Below are positions 28,621 through 37,561 of a stretch of DNA of 64,000 nucleotides, in pieces. The number at the start of each line of letters is the position of its first letter. Position 1 is the first letter of the stretch. Made by a program: the position numbers and the translations under genes. The notes under the pieces are model-generated. The model was not told the DNA's origin. It saw nothing but the letters and a program-made list of their open reading frames with translations, and ran no database searches. Source of the stretch: JASGTU01 sp963821815. Its GTDB lineage: Bacteria; Chloroflexota; Anaerolineae; Caldilineales; Caldilineaceae. The stretch lies in NCBI GenBank assembly GCA_963821815.1, contig CAWGFG010000006.1:2604001-2668000 (forward strand). The letters run 5' to 3'.

Positions 28621-28926
28621 AATGAGCTGACCTGCTATACTAAACGAGAGTGCTTGGCGTTCGGCTCACGCAACCAGTATACACTGCAGGTGAGCGCGGC
28701 GAAGAGCGACGCCAGGTCGACTGCAGCAATAACCGATGCCGCACAGGACGCGCAGTATCTAATCTGCTTTGCATATCATTGCATGCGTATGCATCTTCTA
28801 TAAAAGATGACGATGGACAGGCGCTATCGGTATGTTGGCAAGACGATGCCCGCCCCGTGGCTCTCAATACCCTAGAAAATGCGCAGTTGACGGAATCGGT
28901 ATTAGTTTGAGGTTGCGAAACGGATT
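28621..28926. other. Intergenic region YfhO / plsX, left part
   Basis: The whole divergent gap is 469 bases (28621-29089). I see no gene, no rpmF/yceD remnant (often found before plsX) and no confident promoter here; the right part holds the inverted repeat listed next. Confidence 0.55.
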
Positions 28927-28974
28927 GGGAATCAGGATGACCTTAAGCGCAATTACCGTCAAAGGTCGATTCCC
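28927..28974 (+). promoter_or_regulatory. Inverted repeat upstream of plsX
   Basis: GGGAATC-AGGAT-GACCTT (28927-28944) pairs with AAGGTC-GATTCCC (28962-28974): 13 base pairs with one five-base bulge and a 17-base loop, 115 bases before the plsX start. It could be a structured leader or part of an operator; it does not match the FapR site in any obvious way. Confidence 0.4.
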
Positions 28975-29089
28975 GTTAAAATAGAGCGGTTGTTATTCTT
29001 CGGTGCACTGCGGAGAAGGCAATACCTGAACACGAGACAGACGGAATGGACGTAAGCAGACTACTGCTGGATAGTTTACAGAATAACAA

Positions 29090-30139
29090 ATGATAAATAT
29101 AGCACTAGATGTGATGGGCGGCGATCATGGACCAGGCGTTGTAATCGAAGGCGCCATCTCCGCCGCACGAGAATTCGGCGTTAGAATAACGCTCATAGGA
29201 CAACAGGACGCCATCGAAGAGTTTCTGAAACAGCATGACACGAAGGGCCTTGACCTGCCCATCGTGCATGCGCCAGACGTCATCGAGATGACAGATAAAC
29301 CGACGTCGTCCATCAAGGCAAAACCCGACAGTTCCATGGTGGTAGCCAGCCGCATGGTTCGCAACGGCGAAGCGCAAGCATTTGTAACGCCGGGCAACAC
29401 TGGCGCTGCGCTTGCATGCGGCATATTGAATATAGGGCGCATCAAAGGCGTGAGACGACCGGCGCTACTAACCCCTTTCCCTACCCGCTTCGGTGCATGC
29501 GTCGTTTTGGATGTGGGCGCCAACGCGGATGTGCGACCGGAACACCTGCAGCAATTTGCTGTGATGGGCTCCCAATACTCGCGACACTTGATGAACGTCG
29601 AGAATCCCCGCGTTTGCCTGCTCAGTAACGGTGGCGAAGCGGGCAAGGGCAATCAGTTGGTGATCGCTTCGTATGACCTTCTGGAGAACACACCAGGCAT
29701 CAACTTCCAGGGCAATGCGGAAAGCCAGGACGTGGTCGACGGCAAGGTCGATGTACTTGTGTCAGATGGGTTCAGCGGCAATATCTTCTTGAAGACAGCA
29801 GAGGCTGCCGGCGCCGGTTTGCAGGAGATCATGCGCGAGGAACTGGCGGGTACCCTGCTGAGCTCCATTGGCATGCTACTGTCCAAGAAGGCGCTGCGTC
29901 GGATCCGCAGCCGCATTGATGACAGCGAATATGGCGGCGCGGCGCTGTTGGGACTTTCCGGCGTCGAAATCGTAGCACACGGTAAAAGCAAGTCCACCGC
30001 CATCAACAGTGCATTGCGCTTCGCCAAGCTCGGCATCGAAAGCCAACTGGTCGAGCAGATTAGGAATGGTATAGAACAGTTGGGTACACCGGCTGATGCT
30101 CCCATTCCGGATGCTGTCGGCTCGCAAACAATCCAATAA
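29090..30139 (+). CDS. plsX: Phosphate acyltransferase PlsX
   Basis: Converts acyl-ACP to acyl-phosphate, the acyl donor for PlsY in phospholipid synthesis; a peripheral membrane enzyme. 349 residues, the usual length. Signature motifs: IALDVMGGDHGP at the start, TDKPTSSIKAKPDSSMV, FVTPGNTGA, RIKGVRRPAL, VLDVGANADVRPEHL, LLSNGGEAGKGN and SDGFSGNIFLKTAEA. No good Shine-Dalgarno precedes the ATG. The next gene starts 31 bases downstream, so they may be co-transcribed. The usual fabD/fabH/acpP partners are not in the window. Confidence 0.96.
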   Translation: MINIALDVMGGDHGPGVVIEGAISAAREFGVRITLIGQQDAIEEFLKQHDTKGLDLPIVHAPDVIEMTDKPTSSIKAKPDSSMVVASRMVRNGEAQAFVTPGNTGAALACGILNIGRIKGVRRPALLTPFPTRFGACVVLDVGANADVRPEHLQQFAVMGSQYSRHLMNVENPRVCLLSNGGEAGKGNQLVIASYDLLENTPGINFQGNAESQDVVDGKVDVLVSDGFSGNIFLKTAEAAGAGLQEIMREELAGTLLSSIGMLLSKKALRRIRSRIDDSEYGGAALLGLSGVEIVAHGKSKSTAINSALRFAKLGIESQLVEQIRNGIEQLGTPADAPIPDAVGSQTIQ

Positions 30140-30170
30140 TCGCAGCCCACAAGGCAAAACGGGAAAATAC

Positions 30171-31004
30171 ATGAGAGTATATCGGAATCTTGGTGCGATA
30201 AAGAAAAAAGAGCAGCGCGGTCGCCGGCTGAGCATGGCCGGTCTGGCCATCCTGATTGTTGGTCTTCTTGCCAGCTTTGTGCCGACCTGGCTGCCGCCCG
30301 ATGAACCCGCAACCTCTTCCGTTGCATTGTTTCTGCAACAGTACTGGATGTGGATCAGCTTTATCGCATTGCCCACAGGCTTCATCTTCGCCAGTTCGGG
30401 CAGCTATTACATCAACCGTTTTGCGCGACGACGCTGGAAGGGCTCGAAGTTTTTCGACCGACCGGATGAGTTATTGGAACGCAATCTAAAAGGCTTCGAC
30501 AACAAGTACGCGTACTTTGCCTGGAGTCTGCCCGCCAACTATGTTATCGTCGGCCCGTGCGGCGTAATCATCGTAGCCACTCGCAGCGATAAGGGGCGAA
30601 TCAGCATCAACGGCGACAACTGGCGTGAGCCGTTCAGTATCAGCCGCATCTTTACCATTTTCGCTCGTGAAGGACTGGGCAACCCGGCCAAAGAGGTCAA
30701 TGAACAGGCCAGCAAACTCACGGAGATCCTCGCTCAGTGCACGCTTAATGGCGACACGAATACACAAGATGAAAATGGCGACCAGCCTGAACAGAAGCCG
30801 GATGTGCCAATTTCAGGTGCAGCCGTCTTCCTGAATCCGGAGGCCCAACTTACTCTGGAAAATCCAAATATGCCTGTTCTTCGTGCGGATCAAGTCAAAG
30901 AGTTCATCCGCAAGCAGGCGCGTGAGGTGAAGATGCAGACATCAACGGTGCGCGCTGTGACTGCCTGCATGGAGAGCGCGGCGAACTACACAGAGGAAGA
31001 ATAG
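30171..31004 (+). CDS. Membrane protein with NERD-like nuclease-related domain
   Basis: 277 residues from ATG 30171 with GGGA seven bases before; a longer frame from 30096 would overlap plsX. Basic N-terminus (IKKKEQRGRR), membrane helices at about 21-43 and 60-80, then a cytoplasmic domain. Residues about 115-150 (YFAWSLPANYVIVGPCGVII, ATRSDKGRISINGDNWREP) resemble the core of the NERD domain, whose full members read G-P-x-G-V-F-V-I-E-x-K. Here the catalytic-type E-x-K is replaced by A-T-R, so nuclease activity is doubtful. NPAKEVNEQASKLTEIL fits the following helix. Possible role: a membrane-tethered nucleic-acid or stress-related factor, not established. Confidence 0.82.
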   Translation: MRVYRNLGAIKKKEQRGRRLSMAGLAILIVGLLASFVPTWLPPDEPATSSVALFLQQYWMWISFIALPTGFIFASSGSYYINRFARRRWKGSKFFDRPDELLERNLKGFDNKYAYFAWSLPANYVIVGPCGVIIVATRSDKGRISINGDNWREPFSISRIFTIFAREGLGNPAKEVNEQASKLTEILAQCTLNGDTNTQDENGDQPEQKPDVPISGAAVFLNPEAQLTLENPNMPVLRADQVKEFIRKQAREVKMQTSTVRAVTACMESAANYTEEE

Positions 31005-31023
31005 CCTACACCTGTAATGCCGA

Positions 31024-31827
31024 TTAGAAGCCGAGTTTCCGCTCCTTCAGGCTCACAAAATCGTTGCGGCTGATGATGATGTGGTCGAGCACGTCGATGT
31101 CGAGCAGCTTGCCTGCCTCCACGAGCATTTCGGTTACACGTACGTCCTCCGGGCTCGGAGTGGGGTCGCCGCTAGGATGATTGTGCACGATAATGATTGA
31201 TGCACAGTTGGCTCGGATCGCCGGGCGGAAGACCTCGCCGATGCGCACCATTGCCGAGTTGAGACTGCCCTCGTAAATCGTGACAACACGCTGCACATGA
31301 TTCTTCGTATCAAGCAGCAGTACGCGCAGGTGTTCCTGTTCCAGCAGCGCCATGTCCAGCATCAGCATATGCGCCACATCCGCCGGACAAGTAATCTTGG
31401 GCAATTCATGCGGCAGCGAAGCCACCAGCCGGCGACCCAGTTCCAACGCTGCCTTGATCTGTGTCGCCTTTGCCTCACCTATGCCGCGCTGTTGACACAG
31501 TTCGTCCAGATTCGCTTTTGCCAAACCAGCTACGCCATCGAAATCAGCCAGAATTCTCTCCGCCATGTGGATAGCGTTCTCGCCGCGCCCGCCGACGCGC
31601 AGAATGATCGCCAGCAACTCCGCTGGACTCAACGATTCAGCGCCGTAGTATAGCAGCCGTTCACGCGGACGCAGATCCAACGGCAGATCTCGAATCATGG
31701 GACGATAGCTATCGGTCTGGGATTTAGTGTAGGCAGTGCTAGAATTCGGCGCACTGTCGGGTGCACTACGTGCGGCTCTTTCTGCGGCTTTAAGAGCGCT
31801 GGTGGCTGGTGAATCATTTTGGGCCAT
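31024..31827 (-). CDS. radC: RadC/JAB-domain protein
   Basis: 267 residues from ATG 31827, which has AGGAG upstream; the frame from 31869 adds a poorly supported leader. After a low-complexity N-terminus comes the RadC helix-hairpin-helix (LRPRERLLYYGAESLSPAEL, QRGIGEAKATQIKAALELG), then the JAMM metalloprotease-like domain with the zinc ligands E and HNHPSGDPTPSPED. RadC proteins were once called DNA repair factors, but their biochemical role is unsettled. It is divergent from the gene at 32090 and convergent (20-base gap) with the NERD gene. Confidence 0.94.
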   Translation of the reverse strand: MAQNDSPATSALKAAERAARSAPDSAPNSSTAYTKSQTDSYRPMIRDLPLDLRPRERLLYYGAESLSPAELLAIILRVGGRGENAIHMAERILADFDGVAGLAKANLDELCQQRGIGEAKATQIKAALELGRRLVASLPHELPKITCPADVAHMLMLDMALLEQEHLRVLLLDTKNHVQRVVTIYEGSLNSAMVRIGEVFRPAIRANCASIIIVHNHPSGDPTPSPEDVRVTEMLVEAGKLLDIDVLDHIIISRNDFVSLKERKLGF

Positions 31828-32089
31828 GCAGAACACTCCTGACGATGAATGGCTCGATGGCGGGTGCACGTCTGTGCATTGACGGTTGTCAGGTTCGTTT
31901 TGGCGAGTGGTATACTGAGGAAGATCGAAGACCTATCATCGGTCATCCCGAACAGCGTTTAGCTACCATTATATCGGTATTTGAGAGTATGAACTATTTG
32001 CGCACACTTCATCTTACCTCGTACCTCAATCAGCCGCGTCGGATGACCGCGAATCCGGCAACAATTCTCCTGGAAGGCTGTTCCTGTGC

Positions 32090-32825
32090 ATGAAAACTCA
32101 GTTCTATGATCGTACTTCCTATAGCCTATCGACTGAAGCCGTACCGGAATGCTTCCTGAACTTGGATGACTATTTTGACAGCATCACGAATGAACGCGAT
32201 GAGTATGTCACCAACCCGTTCGTCATCCTAGCCGAAACCGTCTGCGCTCGCATGGCCGATGTGGAGATGTATGCCTTCCTACTACGGGACATACGTAAGC
32301 GCGAGCATCTTGACCGACGTGAAGATGACCGTGCCGCCATTTCTCACGCGCTCGTTTGCGTTCGGCTATATCGAAGCATGCCGCGCACTGTTAGACAGCG
32401 GCGTCATCGCCATTGCGACGCTCTACAGCCTGCCACTGGATGCAACAGACCTGAGTGTTGCAAGCAGCGACTTCTGGCACCAGTTGGTGCTGTACAAGCC
32501 TGCGATCCACCGACGCTACCATCCGCTGCGGCTCTTCTTCAACGAGATTGTACGCTGGCAAAAGGAGGCTATCTTCCGCATACCGCCTCTGCTTGTTTTG
32601 CACTCGCACTACGGACCCATGCCAAGCCGCGATATACAGTTCCGTATAATTGAAGATGTGCATCATAACTTAGAAACAGTGGCGCATGAACCCTACAGCG
32701 TAGACTGGATCGATCCATTGGACCTACATGTGAAGTGGAAGCCAAGATTGCTGGCTTATTGCGAAAAGCTCTGCGTGGACATCGAACGATGTTCCAAAGC
32801 ACGAATGGCTCCGCCAGCCGAATAG
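32090..32825 (+). CDS. Unknown protein, apparently split by a frameshift
   Basis: No family is recognised. The first frame from ATG 32090 looks coding (TEAVPECFLNLDDYFDS, VTNPFVILAETVCARMADVE) but becomes Arg/His-rich and non-protein-like after about 32325. A second frame, one base on, becomes protein-like at about the same place (MTVPPFLTRSFAFGYIEACR, RALLDSGVIAIATLYSLPL, LFFNEIVRWQKEAIFRIP) and ends at 32825. The likeliest picture is one protein of about 245 residues with one extra base somewhere in 32270-32325. The two frames together have no membrane segment. If there is no frameshift, only the part from 32259 or the part from 32090 is real. A GGAAGG twelve bases before the ATG is a weak ribosome site. 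Confidence 0.6.
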
Positions 32826-32855
32826 CGGCTCAGTAGGATGATACAGGGCGACACT

Positions 32856-32884
32856 TTGACAGATTTGTGGCCAAAAGCTACTAT
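32856..32884 (+). promoter_or_regulatory. Near-consensus promoter of the DtxR gene, predicted leaderless start
   Basis: Perfect TTGACA at 32856-32861, 17-base spacer, TACTAT at 32879-32884. The ATG at 32891 begins six bases later, so the mRNA should start at or one base from the start codon. This also decides the start: the in-frame GTG at 32867 lies inside the promoter spacer. Confidence 0.7.
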
Positions 32885-32890
32885 TTAATC

Positions 32891-33652
32891 ATGACTAAAC
32901 TGGAGTTGTTGGGCCACAATAAGACGCTCACATCGGCCCATGAAGACTATTTGAAGGCCGTCTATCTGTTAAGCAGTGCAGGGGAAACGGTCACAAATTC
33001 AGCCTTAGCCAACCATCTCTCGGTGTCGCCGGCCTCGGCTACCAACATGGTCAAAAAGTTGGCAGACCTTGACCTGGTTGACTATGAACCGTATCAGAGC
33101 GTCTCGCTTACGCCGGCCGGCGAACGGATCGCACTAGAAGTGCTGCGTCATCATCGGCTGCTAGAGCTCTATTTGCACCAGGAGTTGAGTCTTCCCTGGG
33201 ATCTCGTGCACGCCGACGCAGAGCGCCTCGAGCATGTGATCAGTGAGGCGCTGGAAGACGCTATCTCGATAGCGCTGGGCGATCCGGTAATCGATCCACA
33301 CGGTGACCCGATTCCGAGCAAAATGGGTGTAGTCGAGGACATAGCCGGACTGCCACTGAGTAACGGCGAAATCGATGTGGACTACCGCCTTGCACGCGTG
33401 CTGATGCAAGACGACGACCGCTTGCGCTACTTAGGTTCACTCGGCATCTATCCCAGTGTAAAACTGCGCATACTGGAAAAATCACCTTTCAACGGTCCGC
33501 TGCTTGTGGACATAAGCGGCGCCCATCACGCGCTGGCGTTCGACATGGCGGCTTCGCTGCTCGTGCTCGAGTGGGATGATGCGTACCTGGAGAACACCGC
33601 CAACAGTGACGAAACTGGCTCCGAAACAAAAGTCCGCAACGGAGAAACATAA
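32891..33652 (+). CDS. DtxR/MntR-family metal-dependent transcriptional regulator
   Basis: Metal-sensing repressor of iron or manganese genes. 253 residues from ATG 32891. The N-terminal winged helix (HEDYLKAVYLLSSAGETVTN, LANHLSVSPASATNMVKKL) is followed by the dimerisation and metal domain (HHRLLELYLHQEL, HADAERLEHVISEALEDAI, DPHGDPIPS) and a C-terminal FeoA/SH3-like domain (about 155-230). The metal ligands seen are the expected His/Glu/Asp set of the HxxxE...E-x2-H pattern; Fe2+ versus Mn2+ cannot be told. The C-terminus has a 20-residue acidic tail. It has its own strong promoter, and the sulfotransferase gene starts three bases after its stop. Confidence 0.93.
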   Translation: MTKLELLGHNKTLTSAHEDYLKAVYLLSSAGETVTNSALANHLSVSPASATNMVKKLADLDLVDYEPYQSVSLTPAGERIALEVLRHHRLLELYLHQELSLPWDLVHADAERLEHVISEALEDAISIALGDPVIDPHGDPIPSKMGVVEDIAGLPLSNGEIDVDYRLARVLMQDDDRLRYLGSLGIYPSVKLRILEKSPFNGPLLVDISGAHHALAFDMAASLLVLEWDDAYLENTANSDETGSETKVRNGET

Positions 33653-33655
33653 TTG

Positions 33656-34279
33656 ATGGGCTTTCTAAGCAGGCTATTTGGAAAAAGTGAGACCTCCGCA
33701 CCTCCTGAAACAACACCCGTGATAGTGGTCTCGGGCCTGCCGCGCTCCGGTACGTCCATGATGATGAAGATGCTAGAAGCCGGTGGACTGGATGTCTATG
33801 TGGACGATATGCGCTCGCCCGACGATGACAACCCAGAAGGCTACTACGAATTTGAGCGTGTCAAGCAGCTTGATAAGGGCGATACAGACTGGGTACAGGA
33901 TGCGCGCGGCCAGGTTGTGAAGGTAATCAGTGCGCTGCTTGCCTATCTACCGCCGAAGTGTGAGTACAAAGTGATCTTCATGCACCGTAACATCCAGGAG
34001 GTACTGGCATCTCAACAGAAAATGCTCGATCGTCGTGAAGAAGCGGGCGGATCGCTGAGCGATGAAGAAATGGCAGAGCTGTATAGAAAGCACCTGGCAC
34101 AGGTGGATGACTGGCTGAAACAGCAGCCAAATTTCTCTGTACTTGAGGTCGACTACAATCAGCTTCTAGCTGACCCGGCGCCGCAGACGGATTTAGTGAA
34201 CCGCTTCCTGGGCGGCACGCTGAACAGTGAAGGCATGATGGCAGTTGTGAATCCAACGCTCTACCGCAACCGGGCCTGA
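33656..34279 (+). CDS. Sulfotransferase-family P-loop protein
   Basis: 207 residues from ATG 33656 (a TTG three bases earlier is also possible). The 5'-phosphosulfate-type P-loop is SGLPRSGTSMMMKML with R30-S31-G32-T33. The second site for the 3'-phosphate is the IFMHRNIQEVLASQQ segment. The protein is shorter than typical sulfotransferases (250-300) but has an orderly C-terminus (LEVDYNQLLADP, then VNRFLGGTLN), so it looks complete. Sulfonate transfer from PAPS is the family's usual reaction, although many bacterial members are uncharacterised. It is tightly coupled to the DtxR gene, which is an odd pairing. Confidence 0.85.
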   Translation: MGFLSRLFGKSETSAPPETTPVIVVSGLPRSGTSMMMKMLEAGGLDVYVDDMRSPDDDNPEGYYEFERVKQLDKGDTDWVQDARGQVVKVISALLAYLPPKCEYKVIFMHRNIQEVLASQQKMLDRREEAGGSLSDEEMAELYRKHLAQVDDWLKQQPNFSVLEVDYNQLLADPAPQTDLVNRFLGGTLNSEGMMAVVNPTLYRNRA

Positions 34280-34418
34280 TTGGCTGCGTACTGTTGGGAA
34301 ACTGTTGGTCCATGAACGAGTATAGATTGCCCGAGGAAGATTGGTGTGCTAATATAACGATTCAAGTGACCAAACATACCGGTCCAGACAGAACGCAAAA
34401 TGCGCAAGAGGAGTCACC

Positions 34419-34811
34419 ATGAAACGATTATTTAAATTAATGGTATTGGCTGGCATAATCGGCGGCATCGTATATATCGTGAGAAAAGTAACGTCACCGC
34501 CGGATTTCAGCATGACTTCCAGCGGCGGAGGCACGCTTCCGTCGGAACCCATCACGTCATTGGATGAGGCGCCGCTAGGTGGCGAGGTTAGCGATGAGCT
34601 GCTGAAGATTCTAGTTTGCCCAGAGGATAAGGGATCGCTTGAACTGGTCGACGACGGCAAGTTCTTGCTCAATCCGCGCAATGGCTACAAATACCCCATT
34701 CGCAACGGCATCCCGGTCATGCTCATCGAGGAAGGCAAGAAGTATCAGGACAAGAGCCTCGTGCGCAGCGACAGTGATGAAGAAAACACAGAAGAAGGCG
34801 AAGCTGCGTAG
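34419..34811 (+). CDS. Membrane-tethered Trm112-like protein
   Basis: 130 residues with GAGGAG before the ATG. A single N-terminal membrane helix (about 5-21) and a Ser/Gly/Pro linker precede a Trm112/UPF0434-type domain: LLKILVCPEDKGSLEL, then LLNPRNGYKYPIRNGIPVML. In Trm112 homologues that bind zinc there are paired Cys; here C67 is the only one, so no zinc site is expected. Free bacterial members are soluble small proteins of about 60 residues, so the membrane anchor and acidic tail (about 115-130) are unusual. Function unknown; a partner-methyltransferase role is only inferred from the family. Confidence 0.85.
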   Translation: MKRLFKLMVLAGIIGGIVYIVRKVTSPPDFSMTSSGGGTLPSEPITSLDEAPLGGEVSDELLKILVCPEDKGSLELVDDGKFLLNPRNGYKYPIRNGIPVMLIEEGKKYQDKSLVRSDSDEENTEEGEAA

Positions 34812-34837
34812 ATTGTCGCAACTGGCACTGCAATAAT

Positions 34838-34871
34838 AAACCCAGGGCATATGCCCTGGGTTTAGTTGTTT
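34838..34871 (+). terminator. Bidirectional palindromic terminator
   Basis: A perfect 26-base palindrome centred on CATATG (34838-34863, AAACCCAGGGCAT and its complement) followed by a T-rich stretch (TTAGTTGTTTTC), between the convergent Trm112-like and apgM genes. Confidence 0.85.
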
Positions 34872-34908
34872 TCTGTATCTGCCTACTATCGGCAGCGCAC
34901 GGATAAAG

Positions 34909-36138
34909 CTAGGCGCCGAAACGGCTCAATCGGCCTGCCAGCGCCATGGCCATGGGCATGAGATTTGTAGCGTGGAATATGCCGAGATGACCGCTGGCAC
35001 AGACACGCTCACCGTAGGACTGAACCTGATCCGGCATAGCTTTCGGGCTCCACAGAATGGTCGGTACAGGATGCCAGCTGTGACTGCGCAGCTTAGCCGG
35101 CGTGCTATGGTCGCCTGTGACGATGACCGCACCAGGTTTCAACGCAAGCAGTCGCGGAATGATTGCGTCGACGGCTTCAATCTCATGCGCCTTGGCATCG
35201 AAATTGCCATCTTCGCCATAGCTGTCGGTCTTCTTGATATGCACGAAGAAGAAGTCATAATCATCCCAAACTCGTTCCAACGCATCGATCTCGTTCTCCG
35301 GACGTTCACCCTCAAACTCGATGACATCCATGCCGACGAGGCTGGCGACGCCCCTGTACATGGGATAGACCGCGATAGCCGCTGCTCGTACACCATAGAT
35401 ATCGGGGAACTGGGGCAGTCCGGGATCTTTGGCCAAACCGCGTAAATTCAGACTGTTGGCCCGCTCTTCACCGGCAAGTGCAGCACGAGCCGTCTCGACC
35501 CATTTGTTCACGAGTGCAGCCGTATGTGCACCCTCTTCGGTGCCGCTTTCGTCCTCCACAGGGAACGGTTTCTTGCCCGTGACCAGCGGATCGGTTTCGG
35601 TTAGTTGACCGCCCAGTCCTTCGCCGCGAAGGACTAACACGAAACGGTGCTCCTTGACCGGCTCAACGAATACCTGGTAGCCCGGAAGCACATCTCCCGT
35701 CGCCTCCTGTAACTTCTCGCACAGTCGAATACATTCATCGGTGCTTATACGGCCGGCGCGGCGGTCTGTGATAGTGCCGTCGGGATCTGCAGTGGCAAAG
35801 TTGCCTCGCGCTGCAAGATCGTTCGGTCGCAGGTTAAAGCCGATACCGAGCGCCTCTAATACGCCGCGGCCGATCTCATACTTGATTGGATCGTAACTAA
35901 ACAGACTCAAGTGCGCAGGACCGCTGCCAGGTTCGATGCCCATACGAATAGGCGTGGAAAGCCCGGTGCTCCCTTCTGTCGCCATCTTGTCTAAATTGGG
36001 CGTGTTCGCCGCTTCCAGCTCTGTCTTGCCGCCGGCTTCCATGGGCAGGCCGCCTAGCCCATCCATCACCAGTAGAACGACTTTGTCGCCGGAACGATGC
36101 AGATCTTCCACCACATCAAATTCGGTAAATACTGTCAT
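34909..36138 (-). CDS. apgM: 2,3-bisphosphoglycerate-independent phosphoglycerate mutase, archaeal type
   Basis: Interconverts 3- and 2-phosphoglycerate in glycolysis through a phosphoserine; it belongs to the alkaline-phosphatase superfamily and is unrelated in sequence to GpmI. 409 residues. GGGGA precedes the ATG at 36138. Motifs: VVLLVMDGLGGLP with metal ligand D26, AANTPNLDKMATEGSTGL, GSGPAHLSLFSYDP containing the presumed phosphoserine, YEIGRGVLEALGIGF and RGNFAT. In the second half FFFVHIKKTDSYGEDGNFDAK and VIVTGDHSTPAKLRSHSWHP hold the other metal ligands. It stands alone, with convergent terminator palindromes on both sides. Confidence 0.94.
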   Translation of the reverse strand: MTVFTEFDVVEDLHRSGDKVVLLVMDGLGGLPMEAGGKTELEAANTPNLDKMATEGSTGLSTPIRMGIEPGSGPAHLSLFSYDPIKYEIGRGVLEALGIGFNLRPNDLAARGNFATADPDGTITDRRAGRISTDECIRLCEKLQEATGDVLPGYQVFVEPVKEHRFVLVLRGEGLGGQLTETDPLVTGKKPFPVEDESGTEEGAHTAALVNKWVETARAALAGEERANSLNLRGLAKDPGLPQFPDIYGVRAAAIAVYPMYRGVASLVGMDVIEFEGERPENEIDALERVWDDYDFFFVHIKKTDSYGEDGNFDAKAHEIEAVDAIIPRLLALKPGAVIVTGDHSTPAKLRSHSWHPVPTILWSPKAMPDQVQSYGERVCASGHLGIFHATNLMPMAMALAGRLSRFGA

Positions 36139-36275
36139 TTTGTTTTCCCCATTTCGGTTAATTCAGCCTTCCTGCTTGCTCTCCTAGGTGATAACGAGCT
36201 TCATGCTGCAGCAACAATCATCGGCCGTATTATCATTCCCATTGATAAAATTGTACGCGTTGGGCCGGAAAACGG

Positions 36276-36311
36276 AAAAACTGCCGGTCCAGCATATGTT
36301 GGACCGGCAGT
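36276..36311 (-). terminator. Intrinsic terminator of the ATPase gene
   Basis: Stem ACTGCCGGTCCAGC with GTTGGACCGGCAGT (36280-36311, 13-14 pairs, tiny ATAT centre) followed on the minus strand by TTTTTCCGTTTTCC. It lies about 50 bases after the ATPase stop. Confidence 0.85.
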
Positions 36312-36361
36312 CGCTTGTACCCAACTGATTTTGCGGTACTACGTAGGCTCAGGCCTCTGCC

Positions 36362-37468
36362 CTAGCCGGCTAACGACATCTCAGTCTTCGGATCGAAGAT
36401 GTGCGCGTTCGACATGTTGACGGCCATTTCCAGGCTGTCGCCAGGCTGCACCGAAACACGAGGATCGACACGGGCGATAAAGGACTTCTTATCTCCGGTC
36501 AGCAGGTAGAGGAAGATCTCGTTACCCATGAGCTCGGTGACGTCCACGTCGGCAGTCATATCGGACTCGAGAATGCCGGGCGCCACGTAGGGCTTGGCAT
36601 GGATATCCTCAGGTCGAATGCCGAACACGACTTCCTGACCCACGAACGGTCGCCACTCATCAGCCTTATCGCCCGGAACATCAAGGCGGAAGCCGCCTGC
36701 GTTAACTTCCAGTTTGCCGTCGCCCTCGACGAGCGTGGCATCGAAGAAGTTCATGCTCGGGCTGCCGATGAAGCCGGCGACGAACACATTCTGCGGATGG
36801 TCGTAGAGTTGCTGCGGGGTGTCAATCTGCTGCAGAATGCCATCCTTCATGACGGCGATACGGCTAGCCATGGTCATGGCCTCGACCTGGTCATGCGTCA
36901 CATAGATGAACGTGGTAGCCAGGCGCTGGTGCAAACGAGTAAGCTGCGAACGAGTCTGGACACGCAGTTTTGCATCAAGGTTGGAAAGTGGCTCGTCGAA
37001 GAGGAACACGGCGGGCTCACGAACGATAGCGCGACCTACTGCCACGCGCTGTCGCTGACCACCGGATAGCTGTTTCGGCTTGCGGTCGAGCAGGTGTTCG
37101 ATGTCCAACACGCTAGCTGCTTCCGTCACACGGCGTTGGATGTCTGCCTTGGGCGTCTTGCGTAGCTTCAGACCGAACGCCATGTTGTCATATACGCTCA
37201 TGTGCGGATAGAGAGCGTAGCTCTGGAACACCATGGCAATATCTCTGTCCTTCGGCGGTACGTCGTTCACGACACGGTCGCCAATGAGGATATTGCCTTC
37301 AGAAATCTCTTCCAGGCCTGCCAGAAGGCGAAGGCTGGTCGTCTTGCCACACCCGGACGGGCCGACGAAGACTAAGAATTCCTTGTCCTCAACTTCGATA
37401 GTTAGATCGTTTACAGCGACAACATCACCAAATCGCTTGTAAACATGGTCAAAGGTTACACTGGCCAT
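36362..37468 (-). CDS. ugpC: Sugar ABC transporter ATPase (MsmX/UgpC/MalK family), orphan
   Basis: Cytoplasmic ATPase of CUT1-type carbohydrate importers. 368 residues; the ATG has AAAGGAG upstream. Walker A GPSGCGKTT (36-44), Q-loop Q82, signature LSGGQRQ (134-140), Walker B FLFDEP (155-160), D-loop SNLDAKLR, and the C-terminal regulatory MalK-type domain (from about 240) with IRPEDIH. No permease or binding-protein gene adjoins it. MsmX/UgpC-type ATPases are known in other bacteria to serve several sugar importers, which fits the two CUT1 systems of this window lacking their own ATPases. It has its own strong promoter and terminator. Confidence 0.95.
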   Translation of the reverse strand: MASVTFDHVYKRFGDVVAVNDLTIEVEDKEFLVFVGPSGCGKTTSLRLLAGLEEISEGNILIGDRVVNDVPPKDRDIAMVFQSYALYPHMSVYDNMAFGLKLRKTPKADIQRRVTEAASVLDIEHLLDRKPKQLSGGQRQRVAVGRAIVREPAVFLFDEPLSNLDAKLRVQTRSQLTRLHQRLATTFIYVTHDQVEAMTMASRIAVMKDGILQQIDTPQQLYDHPQNVFVAGFIGSPSMNFFDATLVEGDGKLEVNAGGFRLDVPGDKADEWRPFVGQEVVFGIRPEDIHAKPYVAPGILESDMTADVDVTELMGNEIFLYLLTGDKKSFIARVDPRVSVQPGDSLEMAVNMSNAHIFDPKTEMSLAG

Positions 37469-37561
37469 TTAGTTTTTGCTCCTTTGGGCGAACAACACAG
37501 GTTGCACATATAGAATTTTTGTATGTTTGGCTTAGCCATACTTGGGGTGTAACTTACCCTG

